A stretch of 64,000 nt of DNA, from NCBI GenBank assembly GCA_034401135.1, contig JAWZSP010000002.1:4836001-4900000 (forward strand), read 5' to 3'. A program made the position numbers and the translations under genes. Position 1 is the first letter of the stretch, and every line of letters begins with the position of its first letter. Below the pieces are notes generated by a model. It saw only the letters and a program-made list of their open reading frames with translations, had not been told where the DNA came from and made no database searches. Positions 34,752 to 45,151 of the stretch are shown in pieces. This DNA is from Volutella citrinella (taxonomy: Eukaryota; Ascomycota; Sordariomycetes; Hypocreales; Nectriaceae).

Positions 34752-35679
34752 GTTGAGGGGAGGAGCGGGAGAAAAGGGGTATCGGTTTCAGGCACTGTAA
34801 GGCGTGGTAAGGAAGAGATGTTGCCAGCCTACGCTGTGATAGCGAGGCTCCTCGAGTTAAATACCAAGCTGCGTAAGATACGTGTTAATGGACGCCGCAC
34901 GTGTCTACCCTTGTCATATGTTGATTGGCCTGTCGAAATATTCCTACGTTTGAGATCCTGATTAACGTGCAATCGTATTCTAGCGACTCATAGAATGACG
35001 GGCGGATCGGAGGATTCGCAGGATCCTTTGACTCCCACCGAGCGGCGGGGCTACGCACAGGGGTGTGCTCGGACCGGAATTGTCGTGGCAATTGGAAGAA
35101 AGATCCCTGTCGTTCAGCCCAGACAGTCCAAACGGGGTAATTCGACTCTGGGTTTTTATATTTAGAAGGATTGAGGATTCGCCAACTTCGCCCACCGTGC
35201 TCGGTTCGATGCTACCGTGAGATTTATCCTGGATCGTGAGGGACGCCGCATAGGCTGTTAATTTTCCCATATCGAAGAGAGGGGTATGAAACCGCAATTC
35301 GGGGCTCTGGGGTGACTTGGAGAGTCCAAAATAGCGAAGGCGTGGGTCAATCACAAGCCAGCGGGGATCCGTTACACAGTTGCGACAACGGGTTAGTCTT
35401 GCTCGCTGATGGCAGCAGGGTTGAGTAAGGCTCAAAGGATTGTTTCTCCATTGAAGCTGAAGATAACAAGTCACAGACCCCTATCGATGAGAGCTTCTGG
35501 AAATAGCTATTCTTTCTGGAAGGACTCGCAAGCGTCTCGGCATAAAACATAAAGCCAATTGTCTGCTATCCGACAGGCAATTTTTCTTTGGTTCCTCGCC
35601 CAAACTGTGGTCGACGAGACAGCAATGGCTAAACTAACTCGCTGCTCATTATATCTCATTTATCCTTCCCTTGCCTCCC
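34752..35679. other. Intergenic, no gene recognised
   Basis: Promoter of the secreted protein and 3' region of the oxidoreductase gene, about 930 bases. Several short frames exist on both strands, with no motif. Confidence 0.45.
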
Positions 35680-36756
35680 CTACTTCTCGCTCTCAAACAC
35701 GATGCCGTTCGCCCGCCTCATGTCCTCCATCACCGTCAACACATCCACACTCAGCTGCCGCAGAGCGCCCTCGGCCTTCTTATCTCCCTCCTGCAGAATG
35801 CGACCAAGCTCCGCCGCCTCCCAAGTCAGATTCAGCAGCCCGGTGTGCTCCGGAGCCGTGTCACCCAGCACCTCGGCCTCTTTGGACCCGCGCGGGACAA
35901 ACTCAACGGTGTGAATGTCCGTCACACCCGTGGCTCCATTGATGCGGATGGTGCCCTTTTCGCAATAGATCTCGGTGGGCGCAGTCGACGTGTAAATCTT
36001 GCTCGTGTGGCCGTGCGCCGTGAACTTCTGGCCGTGCTTGGACGTCTGGGGCGTGTACTCGAACATCATGTGGCCGCCGCCGTCGACGCCCGTGCGGATG
36101 ATGACGGGGAAGTAGGTCTGGCCGGCCGGCTTGCCAAAGAGGGCGAGGGTAAACATGACGACGTAGCAGCCCATGTCCCAGAGACTGCCGCCGCTGAACT
36201 TTGGCGACAGTACGTTGGGCTCCTCGCCCTCGAGGACCTTGGCGTAGCGGGACGAGTAGACGGCCATGTTGATGCTAGCGCCGTAGATGGGGCCAAATTT
36301 TTCGGTGCGCGTCTTCTCGTCGTCGAGGAGCTTCTGCAGCAGCTGGAAGTTGGGCTCCTGGATGTGGCGATAGGCCTCGAGGAGGAACAGACCCTTGGAG
36401 TCGGCGAGCTGGTACAGTGCCTCGAGCTCCTTTACGTTGGAGGCAAAAGGCTTCTCCATTACGACGTGCTTGCCTGCGTTGAGCGTCTTGATGCCCTGCT
36501 CGTAGTGCAGGGAGTTTGGAGACGCAATGTAGACGGCGTCGACAGCGGCATCGGCCAGCATGGCGTCGAGGCTGTCGTATACCTTGACAGCGCCATCGCT
36601 GGCGGTCGGGGTCTCGGTGATGAATTTGTTGGCCGTATCGAGGCTGCGGGAGTAGACGGCCTTGAGCTGGAAGCGCTTGCTGTTGTGGGCTGACTGGACA
36701 AACGAGTTTGTGATCCAGTTGGTGCCGATGACGGCGAGTCCGAGGGGGGCGGACAT
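35680..36756 (-). CDS. Gfo/Idh/MocA family oxidoreductase (dihydrodiol dehydrogenase-like), 358 aa
   Basis: Single exon. The ATG at 36756 places the Rossmann start PLGLAVIGTNWITNSF at residue 3, as expected for the family; the frame is open upstream, but without an ATG. VYIASPNSLHYEQ and GKHVVMEKPFASN carry the E-K-P motif whose Lys is needed for NAD(P)-dependent catalysis. SGGSLWDMGCYVV follows in the C-terminal domain where the family has a conserved D-x-G-x-Y/H catalytic patch. The nearest described group is dimeric dihydrodiol dehydrogenase/D-xylose dehydrogenase, cytosolic enzymes that use NADP. The substrate is not certain. Third codon positions are strongly GC. Confidence 0.87.
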   Translation of the reverse strand: MSAPLGLAVIGTNWITNSFVQSAHNSKRFQLKAVYSRSLDTANKFITETPTASDGAVKVYDSLDAMLADAAVDAVYIASPNSLHYEQGIKTLNAGKHVVMEKPFASNVKELEALYQLADSKGLFLLEAYRHIQEPNFQLLQKLLDDEKTRTEKFGPIYGASINMAVYSSRYAKVLEGEEPNVLSPKFSGGSLWDMGCYVVMFTLALFGKPAGQTYFPVIIRTGVDGGGHMMFEYTPQTSKHGQKFTAHGHTSKIYTSTAPTEIYCEKGTIRINGATGVTDIHTVEFVPRGSKEAEVLGDTAPEHTGLLNLTWEAAELGRILQEGDKKAEGALRQLSVDVLTVMEDMRRANGIVFESEK

Positions 36757-37021
36757 GATGGATGCGCGGGCTGTGCGCTTCAGTGGCAGGCTATCTACTG
36801 GAGCGAGTGCGACGAAGCGACTTTGATGAAGTGAATGCGTCTTTTGAGCTTCAAAATCAGAGTTGAAATCTGGCCTTGGTCGACCTGGAGCGGGGTTGAT
36901 GTTGGACTCGGCGATACTCACGTCGGGCGGGGCGTCATTTTATGGGCCTGGCGCGGTGAGAAATGCGGGCCGGTATGACCTCACCTCCGGCATTCAGGCC
37001 GACAGACGTCGCGGCCTGCCG

Positions 37022-38860
37022 TTATCGCAGGTCCAGCCGAGTCCAGTCCGAATCTCCCTTATCGTGGTCATACACTGGCGCCTGCTCGCCGTGCATGATG
37101 CCGTGCACATACGCACTGCCGACATATTCGTGATGAGTTTGATAGTGTCGAATGATTATGGGCATAAAGTGCGACCATGCCACACAAATCACGTCTCCGG
37201 GTTCGCAATCAGGCGGTCCCAGTCCTAGTAGCCCAGCCTTTGTCGCAAATAGACGGCGATGGGGCGTGAAATGAGAATATGAGATGGCCCGACGCGCTGC
37301 GGTGATGAACGAGGTGACCACTTCCGTATTCCCATCATTTCCAGCGAGTGCTTCGTTGCTGCCACATGCCAGCTTGGTGAACGCGTCGTGGTATCTCGCC
37401 GGGCATGGCGTATCGTTATCGGCAGAGGTATTGGCCAGCAAGGTGCGCCAGAGGGCATCTTCAGCGTAGTGCAGAGCTGGCATTTTCTTCACGCCTGCCA
37501 ACGTCTCGGGCATCATGGACTGGCAGATCCGCGTCAACAGCGATGCGGGATCGGTCCAGATGCCTGCAAGATCTTGTACAGAATCGACCTCATCCACTAC
37601 TCCCACACTGACAGTAACTGTCTCCAGGTCGTCGGATACCACCGGCGAGTTATCGCGCAGGTTACTGGATGGAACGTCTCCTTTGGATGACTGCGATGCA
37701 CACCACAATGGCCTCTCGTCGTCGATCGGCTCCAGCGGAGGGTAGCTTGCCCTCGACGAAAAGTCAGGTACCCAAGATGGAAAGCCATCACTGCGGACGT
37801 GGTTCCTGAAGAAGAGCAGCACGGCCAAATTCTTCTCGCTGTCGATGATAAATTTGGCCAGTTCGGCGTAGACTCGCGGTACATGCTTTGAGTAATCGGG
37901 CGCCATGACATTCAGCGGAGAGACGCCGGCCGAGTTCCGCAGCAGCCCCAAGACGGAATAGACGCGGTCTCTGGGATCAGATGACTCGCCACCGCTGGAG
38001 TGGAACAGTATCGTGCGAAAGTTGGCATGCCGCTGTCCGCGATATTTGGTCTGCGCATTCCACTGGTTCTTGGTCGCGACTCTGATGTGGCTGAGGCCCA
38101 GAAATCGAGCACATGATCCCAATTGCTGCAGTATGTCTATGTGTGCTTGGTCCATAGAGCTGAGTAGAGGATGGGATGCTGGAAGATTGCGATACGCATT
38201 TATATGCTTGATGCCGTCACTCCAGGTTGTCCAAGTCATCCACCTTTCTCCACAGCCAACCAGAGGCTCCGGCCTTGCAACTGCATTTTCCTGAATGACC
38301 CAGATGCGTTTCCAGTACGTTCTGTTGAGTAGATCCATGAGCTCTTGCAGGGGTTGAATTGGAATGTCCTGAAAGGGGTGTGTCAGGATACCCTGACGTT
38401 GCGCAAAGGCTTCAGACGTTCCGAGGGCCAGGTTCTCGAGCAGCTCCAGCCCAAGGTGACTGCTATCTTGGGCCAGCCCCAGCCAGGTCAGAACCCGGGC
38501 AGCCTTCTCGTAAATGTTGGTCATCATCTGCACTTGGAAAGCTTTCTCATCCCCGTCCGCCTGGTTGATGCATATTGCGTCAATCCAGAGCCGTCTGGAT
38601 GTGTCCGTTCGCCGGAGATGCGAGATGGCGACAGCAGCATTTTCGGTCACTGGAAAATGGCAGTCGTTGACAGTGATGGCTCTACACAGAGTAGCATCTC
38701 CCCAGGCGTAGGACAGTGCCTCGTAATCAACAGCTGACGAAAGCGAGGCTGCGGTTAGGCTGCATACAATGGGGTCGTCAGCCTTACCAGCATGTAGATC
38801 CAGTACACGAATCTCTTGCTTGTCCTTGCAGACGGGCTGATAGACAAGCGGAGAGGTCAT
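37022..38860 (-). CDS. HET domain protein (heterokaryon incompatibility-like), 612 aa
   Basis: Single exon from the first in-frame ATG at 38860. The N-terminal HET domain (about residues 45-190) contains YEALSYAWGD, RRLWIDAICINQADGDEKAF, NIYEKAARVLTWLG and, further on, RTYWKRIWVIQE; these are the family's diagnostic blocks. The C-terminal 350 residues are less conserved and include SSDPRDRVYSVLGLL and a CEPGDVICVAWS segment common to this type. HET proteins trigger cell death after recognition of non-self during hyphal fusion, usually with a partner allele; no partner such as a Het-s or SesB-like gene is adjacent. The start is supported by an upstream stop-rich region. The gene appears intact. 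Confidence 0.9.
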   Translation of the reverse strand: MTSPLVYQPVCKDKQEIRVLDLHAGKADDPIVCSLTAASLSSAVDYEALSYAWGDATLCRAITVNDCHFPVTENAAVAISHLRRTDTSRRLWIDAICINQADGDEKAFQVQMMTNIYEKAARVLTWLGLAQDSSHLGLELLENLALGTSEAFAQRQGILTHPFQDIPIQPLQELMDLLNRTYWKRIWVIQENAVARPEPLVGCGERWMTWTTWSDGIKHINAYRNLPASHPLLSSMDQAHIDILQQLGSCARFLGLSHIRVATKNQWNAQTKYRGQRHANFRTILFHSSGGESSDPRDRVYSVLGLLRNSAGVSPLNVMAPDYSKHVPRVYAELAKFIIDSEKNLAVLLFFRNHVRSDGFPSWVPDFSSRASYPPLEPIDDERPLWCASQSSKGDVPSSNLRDNSPVVSDDLETVTVSVGVVDEVDSVQDLAGIWTDPASLLTRICQSMMPETLAGVKKMPALHYAEDALWRTLLANTSADNDTPCPARYHDAFTKLACGSNEALAGNDGNTEVVTSFITAARRAISYSHFTPHRRLFATKAGLLGLGPPDCEPGDVICVAWSHFMPIIIRHYQTHHEYVGSAYVHGIMHGEQAPVYDHDKGDSDWTRLDLR

Positions 38861-39247
38861 GCCTAAAATTCTTAGCTGGGTTAGCAACCACAAGGCACAC
38901 GGAAAATTGACGCAGTCAGATAGCTCGATGAAATGCCTCACGAGCTATTGACGCCTCTTCCTGCTCCGTAAGCACGGGAATCATGGGTGGGGCGGTTGTC
39001 AGAACGTGTTGTTTTGCTTCAGGGTAGCAGTATCATATTCTACTGTCGTCCAGCCCAAGGTGCTATACAAGCCAAGCGACCTCCGTCGGAATAAAGCAAA
39101 ATCCCGGCTACATTTAGTGAAAAGTCGTATCGATTTCCAGCATCTTACAGAATCTTAAATTTTGCAGAGGTCTTCAACCAATCCAATCCCGCATATTGAC
39201 TAGCTCTCCACGCAACCCGTTGCAGTAATGGGCAGATTGCACACAAT
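38861..39247. other. Intergenic, no gene recognised
   Basis: Promoter of the HET gene and 3' region of the small secreted protein. It is AT-rich at 39110-39170, with nothing else noted. Confidence 0.5.
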
Positions 39248-39578
39248 TTAAGGACAGTTAATGACCTGGCCGCTGTCAGGGTCTCGGCAAGCTGAATCGT
39301 ACTTCCAGCACTCGGTCGGGTCTGCGCAGGCCTCCAGCTTAGGGTCCGGGCCGCAGCCGATGACGCAGATGGTGTTGCGGGTGACCTGGTTGGGATCGCT
39401 GAGGGGAAAGGTTTTGTCGCAGTTTGCCTTGCAGCTGGCCTAGAGGGAGAAGAAGATTAATGTCCATTCTCGGCGCGAATCTCTTGGGATGGATACGTAC
39501 GAGATCCCGCTTCAAGGGGGTAGGGGAAGCAGAGGCAATGCTGGCCATGGCGGCGACGAGAATGGTAGAGACGCGCAT
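39248..39578 (-). CDS. Small secreted cysteine-rich protein, 8 Cys, 89 aa
   Basis: Two exons, 39578-39501 and 39439-39248, with a 61-base intron (GTACGT donor, CTCTAG acceptor) in phase 0. Exon 1 encodes almost only the signal peptide (VSTILVAAMASIASASP) and ends at the dibasic KRDL, so the exon boundary matches the pro/mature boundary. The mature part of about 63 residues has eight cysteines: ASCKANC, TICVIGC, LEACADPTEC, and two near the end. An eight-cysteine protein of this size fits a secreted disulfide-stabilised effector or antimicrobial-like protein. No hydrophobin spacing (adjacent CC pairs) is present. Confidence 0.82.
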
Positions 39579-40806
39579 GTTGAAGTGTTGAGAGACTGGC
39601 TAGCTTAACCAGCGACTGTGAAGTTGTTGGTCTGATGTTCTCGTGTTTGATGGACAAGAAGCCAAGTGACTCTCTTTATTTATACTGCAAGTCCATTCAG
39701 ACGTCACAGCATGCACAGAGCCGAGCCGAAGCCAATCCAAACGGCCCACCGAACAAGCATTGTGACCATGGACGTGTTTCGACTAAGCGACAGGGCCTCT
39801 TGTTGAGCGTGGGGGAAATGAAGAGACGCAGCCGATCCAGCGCATCTAATTAGGTTGGGTGTTTACTGAAGGATTATCCCTTGTCCCCAGATCCTCTCTT
39901 GTTTCCGCTACAGTGCTGAGACAGGGGGTTACCGCGCTGAAATGATGGGGCCCTACACGCCCTACCGACTCTGGATGACCTAAATTTAGCACAGACCCAC
40001 ATTGCCCTGCCCCAGAGGAGCATTTACGGACTGCTACAACAGTCGGTCCATCGTCTAACAGGATCCCCGCAGGAGTCCGTAGGGCGAAAGAGTCCTGTAC
40101 CGTCTGCTCGGTTGGAGAATTGGTGATTTTTTCGTCTGTCAGCCGCTTAAGGCCCCCAGTATAAAGGTGCGACATCCCGAGGAGACGAGCGTCCTGGTCA
40201 CAGACCTGCACCAACTGTGAGCGTGTGACTTTAATCTCAAGCTTGATCTTTATTGTTGGGATGTGATTCATAAGCAAAATACGACAACCGACCCACCAAT
40301 TCAAATAGGGTCGGGTCATCTTTCGTCTAAATCTGTTTCACGTTGGGTACCCAATTCCGCGAGAGCAGGTGAAATCTTCCAGCCTCTCGGTACCGACACA
40401 CTTTCCCAGCGACCGAAAGGCAGCCACTAGACCGGAGCAATGTCCTATTTTCTTTGTCCTCATCTCACAGCAGTCGGATGGACTGCGGCTTCCCGGTTAT
40501 CTGGCCCGAGATGCAGTGGCATTTGAGTGTGGATGTAGGCCAAGCCGTGCCTCCCTGTGGCGTCTGGACGACAATAGTGTGGCTGTGGCGTAGAGAATGG
40601 AAAGTGGCACATAATGAGTCGGCTGAGAGCTTCAAGAGAGGGGGAATCTTGGAGAGGCACACTGGGGACGTGACAATCTGGAGCTCAACATCACATCAGT
40701 GAGATCTATCATCGACTTTTGCAATAGTGTGGTGTTGAGTTGATTTGTTTCTGCCAATATGTCTGCATCGTTGATGTAATCCAAAGTGAAACGGCCAACA
40801 CAGAGT
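39579..40806. other. Intergenic, no gene recognised
   Basis: About 1.2 kb between two small secreted-protein genes on the same strand. Contains the TATA element of the first. No further coding signal recognised. Confidence 0.45.
39677..39684 (-). promoter_or_regulatory. TATA box of the 89-aa secreted protein gene
   Basis: The minus strand reads TATAAATA, 99-106 bases upstream of the ATG at 39578. This is a near-perfect TATA consensus at a plausible distance. Confidence 0.5.
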
Positions 40807-41073
40807 CTACTGGTATGCACCCCCTGCCTTGCATTTCTTCCACTTAGGAGATTTCTTGCATACTCCGGCAGCGTCTGGATATGTTTCTTTGATATAGCAC
40901 CACAGGCATTCTTTACACTGAAAACCAGCAATACCTCCACACATTCCGCCGAGTTCGCCGATCCCTGGCTTCGTGCGTTCGACCAAGTCTTCCTTCGCAT
41001 CGGCGTCAGGAACGGCAGCAGCGAGGCCTGAGAGGCCCAGTACCAACATTGTAAGAGTGGTCTTGAGGTGCAT
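40807..41073 (-). CDS. Small secreted cysteine-rich protein, 6 Cys, 88 aa
   Basis: Single exon from the ATG at 41073. The signal peptide (TLTMLVLGLSGLAAA) is followed by an acidic stretch and KEDLVERTKPG, then MCGGIAGFQCKECLWC and a C-terminal VCKKSPKWKKCK. There are six cysteines in the mature part. The CGGIAGxxC block recurs in several small secreted proteins of fungi and bacteria, some annotated as Kazal-like inhibitors; the resemblance is short and I do not assign a function. The frame is open upstream of 41073, but without a better start. Confidence 0.72.
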   Translation of the reverse strand: MHLKTTLTMLVLGLSGLAAAVPDADAKEDLVERTKPGIGELGGMCGGIAGFQCKECLWCYIKETYPDAAGVCKKSPKWKKCKAGGAYQ

Positions 41074-42256
41074 CGTGGTTGAATTGGATGTTGGCTCCGT
41101 GGGCTTGGAATCGCTTGTTTCGTTGTTCAGTGGGAAGACTGTGGGAGTATTCGTGGTTTGACCAGGAGCGTGAATACAGAATTTAACCGGCACGAGAAGA
41201 TGGACGCAGTCGCGTTTAAATGTTCCTTGAATCTACATGGGGCTTGGCAGAGCACATCGACGCCTCTCTCAGCCGTGGAGCTTACCCCACTAATTAAAAT
41301 TGAGTCAATCGGTTGGTGTAGGTCGAGTGTTGATAGCGGTATGTGGAGAGAGTCTCAGATACGCCACCTACGCCGCGATGAATACTGGGCCCTGTGTTTT
41401 AAATCGAACGGATTCTAGCCAAACTTAGTACAGCCATAGTTTGCAAGCTCAGCCAAATCTAGTTCAACATGGCAGGATTAAAGTAGATCGATACCAAACC
41501 TTGAGGCGTCTAGTTGGTCGGGACGATATCCTGGGCAGTAACTAGCTAGCATTCGCCGCGGAAACGCAAACTAGTTCAAATGGAATGGATTGGCCAGTTC
41601 AATAATATTAATATGTATCCCTGGTTTGGATAGTTCCAACTCTATACACAGGAGGGGCTTGCTACGGCCAGCCCCTATCCGCTGTGGACACAGACTAGTG
41701 GAATTATAAATGACCTATTGGCTTGGTGGCGGGAGTATAGAACCTTCCCCTTCAATAGTCTAGGCCGACTTCTGAAAGTTGAGCAAAACTAACTTAGTTT
41801 TCATTTCCGCTGAATAACCTTGAAACCATAATTTTGCGCTTCCTTTAGTAGGATGTTACTATTTTCATGTCACCGCTATGGCCTATGCTAAAGATAGCAA
41901 CTTGTCTATGCAGTAACATTTACTGCTCGTGATGGCTGAGCCTTTTCTCAATGTGTGTGACCATAACTTCCTCCGACGAACGCCAGTGGCCATAGCCATG
42001 TATGGAGTGCTGCGCAAGAGGGCGAGATCCCACCTAAGTGCTGGTAGTGTCGACTGGAACGCATATGATTGGTATGGGAATGGAGAGGATTTAGTAGCAA
42101 TGAGTTCGTGTAATTACTCGTTAGGTGGTGTAGATGATGAAAGCATTTGGTAGTAATGTAAATAATGACAAATTAGACCCATACATTCCACCAAAGCAAT
42201 CACTCTATCTCTTCCCCAACATGCGTATCATCGCAAGCATGAGGGTGCTCTTCATG
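41074..42256. other. AT-rich intergenic region
   Basis: No gene recognised. Much of 41400-41920 is AT-rich with scattered CTAGTT words, which may reflect decayed repeat DNA. It contains the 3' flank of the broken NLR gene. Confidence 0.45.
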
Positions 42257-44360
42257 TCAGATATTGGAACTACCCATAGACAGGATCTGTCTAACTGATG
42301 TGAATCTAGGCATAGCCAGCTTTCGAGTCCTCAGCGGCAAGTAAACTCTCCCATTGACTGACAGATGATCGCGTAGATGCCCACTACAGATTGGCTCAAA
42401 CCTGCGTGTATCCGTGTCGTAGACGAGTCTCTGAGACCCAAGCCGCGAGATTATGATAGCCACATAGGTAGGTTCATTGTGAGAACCTAAAAGCTTCAAA
42501 ATATGCAAAGAGGGAGGTAAAGAAGACGGAAGTTGAGTTTTCTGAAGAAGCATGTCCATAGGCGGCTGTGGTTCGGGTCCAGAGTGAACATGCCACAGGA
42601 TGTGAAGCCAAGGTCTCGGAATAAGGCAGGGAAGAGTGCATCTCGCCTGCTTCTGAATACCGAGCACGGAATCAATGGAGTGGTTGAAGTTGCCAAAAAG
42701 AGACAGACCCCACGTCGTTGACTCTCGACTGTGGTAGATTGGCATGGGAATGTTGGCCCCTGACTGTAAAAATAGGTCGACGATACGTGTAGAACGCGTC
42801 TGGGGCTCTATCGTGACTGACGATGTACTACTTGAACCTGAAGAACTACTGTTTCGTGGCCATGAGCTGTCGCTATCTTCAGACTCGGTGTCGGTGTCCG
42901 AATAGCAATCCCACTCGCGTATAGACCCCGTCATGGCAGCGTAGAGGGCATTCTTGAAGTACCCATTGAGCTCTGCATTGATGTTTAAGCCCAATTTTGG
43001 GTCCAGAAGAAATTTGCATATGTCATATTTGTCCCAGAATGCCGCGTACGCGAGTACGCTGCCTTCCTTCTCGTCGAAATTGAGCTTTGGGTCAGCTCCC
43101 GCTTCCAGAAGAAGGTCAAGGATATGGAAGGCTTTGTCGCTCGAATAGTAGGTCGTCATGGATGCACATAAAGCGTTTGGATAATCGCTACGGAGCCGTG
43201 CGTTTGGATCAACGCCAAGCTCTGGCTTCAAAAGAAAACGACATGAATCGATGAGACCACTGCCGCAAGCAGCTGCCAAGCAGCTGCCGTAGCCTTCGTT
43301 GAAGACCTGTGTAGGATCAGATCCGAGATTAATTAAAATCTCTAATGCCTCAGGGCCTCCTGTCGCTGCCAAACATAGGGGGTTCGAGTAGCCATTGTCC
43401 CAGTTGAGGTCAGCCCCGGCGTCTATCAGCATGCGAAGCTTGGCTTCCCTGTCCTTTGTTCTGGCTTCAACGGCACAGGCAAGCGGACTGCAAACCCAAT
43501 TAAGGGGATTTGGATCAGCCCCTGCTTCAAGCATGAGTCGGACTTGGTCCACGGTGCCAACTTGGATCGCTCTGGCCAGTGGCGAAACGTCACCGACATG
43601 GACCAAGTTTATATCAGCCCCCCCGCCAGGAGGGCTTCTAGGCACCCGGTCCCAGTCGATTCTGCCACAAGCATCAGTGGTGTTTCGTTGCCGGCATCGG
43701 GATCTGCACCGCGTTGCAAGAGGAGCTTCATGACGTCTAGATGACCCTGCTTTGCGGCATTACCAAGTGCAGTACAACGGCATCGCTCCAAGTTGATGTC
43801 TGCCCCAGCATCAAGGAGCCACTTGACTGCTTCTAACCTTCCGTTTTCTGAGGCAGCTTTCAACGGTGTTTCGCCAAGAAACGTATCGTCGTTCACGTTT
43901 GCGCCAGCTTCGACGACACAGGCGTCAATCCAATCAATCATGCCATACCTAGCAGCTGTCACCAAGGCGGGAGCGCCGTTTTCCACCAGGCCGCCATGTC
44001 GGGTCAATAGCGAAGCCGCATCGAAATTTCCATATCGCAACGCAACATTGACAGTGCTGCCATGAGACGAAGGCAGCGTCGCATCTGAGCCGTGGTCTAG
44101 AAGGTACTTGACGATGGAAAAGCTAGAACCGCCGAGATGAGAAGCGCAGCGTGTAGGGGAGTTTCGTATAGTCGCCCTTTACCGGATACCCCGTTGACAT
44201 CTGCGCCATACTCGATCAGGGCCGACACTATATGATTGTCTTTTTCTGAGTCCGAGTCATCTTCCGAGGGCTCGTAAAAATCCAAGTTCACGCAGGCCCA
44301 GTGAAGTGGTTTTTCCTCGCCCAAATTAGGATCCACTCTCCTTGCCAAGGAGGAACTTGA

Positions 44361-44517
44361 CCATGTTATGGAAGATAGTCAACAAGCCCGTGCAACACAC
44401 AGCCTGATATATACACAATAGAAACCACAGCAAATTTCACAGTAGATGTCATACCCAACATCTCAACCACAGTGTTAGTACGTAATGAGTCACAATTAGC
44501 ATTTGACAGATGCAGCA
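44361..44517. repeat. Dispersed direct repeat, copy 1
   Basis: Aligns over its length, with some small gaps, to 48061-48215 in the same orientation. Shared words include GCAACACACAGCCT, AATTTCACAGTAGATGTCAT and CATTTGACAGATGCAGCAA. By eye roughly four of five bases agree. It lies within the insertion that splits the NLR gene. Confidence 0.75.
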
Positions 44518-44702
44518 AATGGCGGCCTTCTTGTCCATCAAGGTCTCTGCACCACCAAAGGTTGTAGGAAGGTTGCGATAAACGCACTTCAGAGTTTCCA
44601 ACCTTTATGGCCGCAGGCGCAAGGACAAAGTTATCCACGCCGGATGACCCAACGCCGGGCTTGCGCCAGCTATATTATAATGCCTTTCCCCCAGCTTCTC
44701 GT

Positions 44703-44775
44703 CAAGCAAGCAGCCAAGCAAGCAACCAAGCCAGCAGCCAAGCAAGCCAACGCCCGCACACACACACACACACAC
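44703..44775 (+). repeat. Simple repeats: CAAGCAAGCAGC-type units and CA run
   Basis: Imperfect units built from CAAG/CAGC at 44703-44749 are followed by a CA dinucleotide run at about 44757-44775. They lie in the insertion and upstream of the forward frame starting at 44810. Confidence 0.8.
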
Positions 44776-44809
44776 TTCTCCCGCCGGCCACTTCGCCAAC
44801 GACCTCGAG

Positions 44810-45151
44810 ATGCCACTAATCAACGCTCCCTTTATCTCTGAAGAGGGTCTTCTTTCAGAAAAAACGATCAACTTTAAGCTGCCGGCTAAAAGCCTGAACC
44901 CATGAGATATCCGAACCAACACACTATCCGACGAGGTGCTGATATCTCTCTTAAGATTTGGATATGAATTGATGGGTAAGGAAGTTAGTACAGAGGCTAA
45001 GAAAAGCATCAACTTCCTAGAAAAGAAAGGGAATAAAGGCCAGAAGAAGGATATCCTTTTAAGGATCAGGGAGAAGAACGGTGATTGGGTGAAGAAGCTG
45101 GTGGAAGTGGTGGAGAAGCTGCAGAAGAAGGCACGTAACAAGCAGCGATAG
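44810..45151 (+). pseudogene. Lysine-rich reading frame with internal TGA, inside the insertion
   Basis: An ATG-started frame of 114 codons carries one in-frame TGA at 44903-44905 (codon 32). On both sides the translation looks like ordinary protein: PFISEEGLLSEKTINFKLP before the stop and SDEVLISLLRFGYELMG, then a Lys-rich helix ending KKARNKQR, after it. CGA to TGA by one C-to-T change would explain the stop. I recognise no family. It may be a captured gene fragment or the coding part of a small element. Confidence 0.45.

Noticed and set aside
35671..36693. 340-codon forward frame opposite the Gfo/Idh/MocA gene
   Set aside because: Shadow of the real gene on the other strand; its composition mirrors codon bias and no motif is seen.
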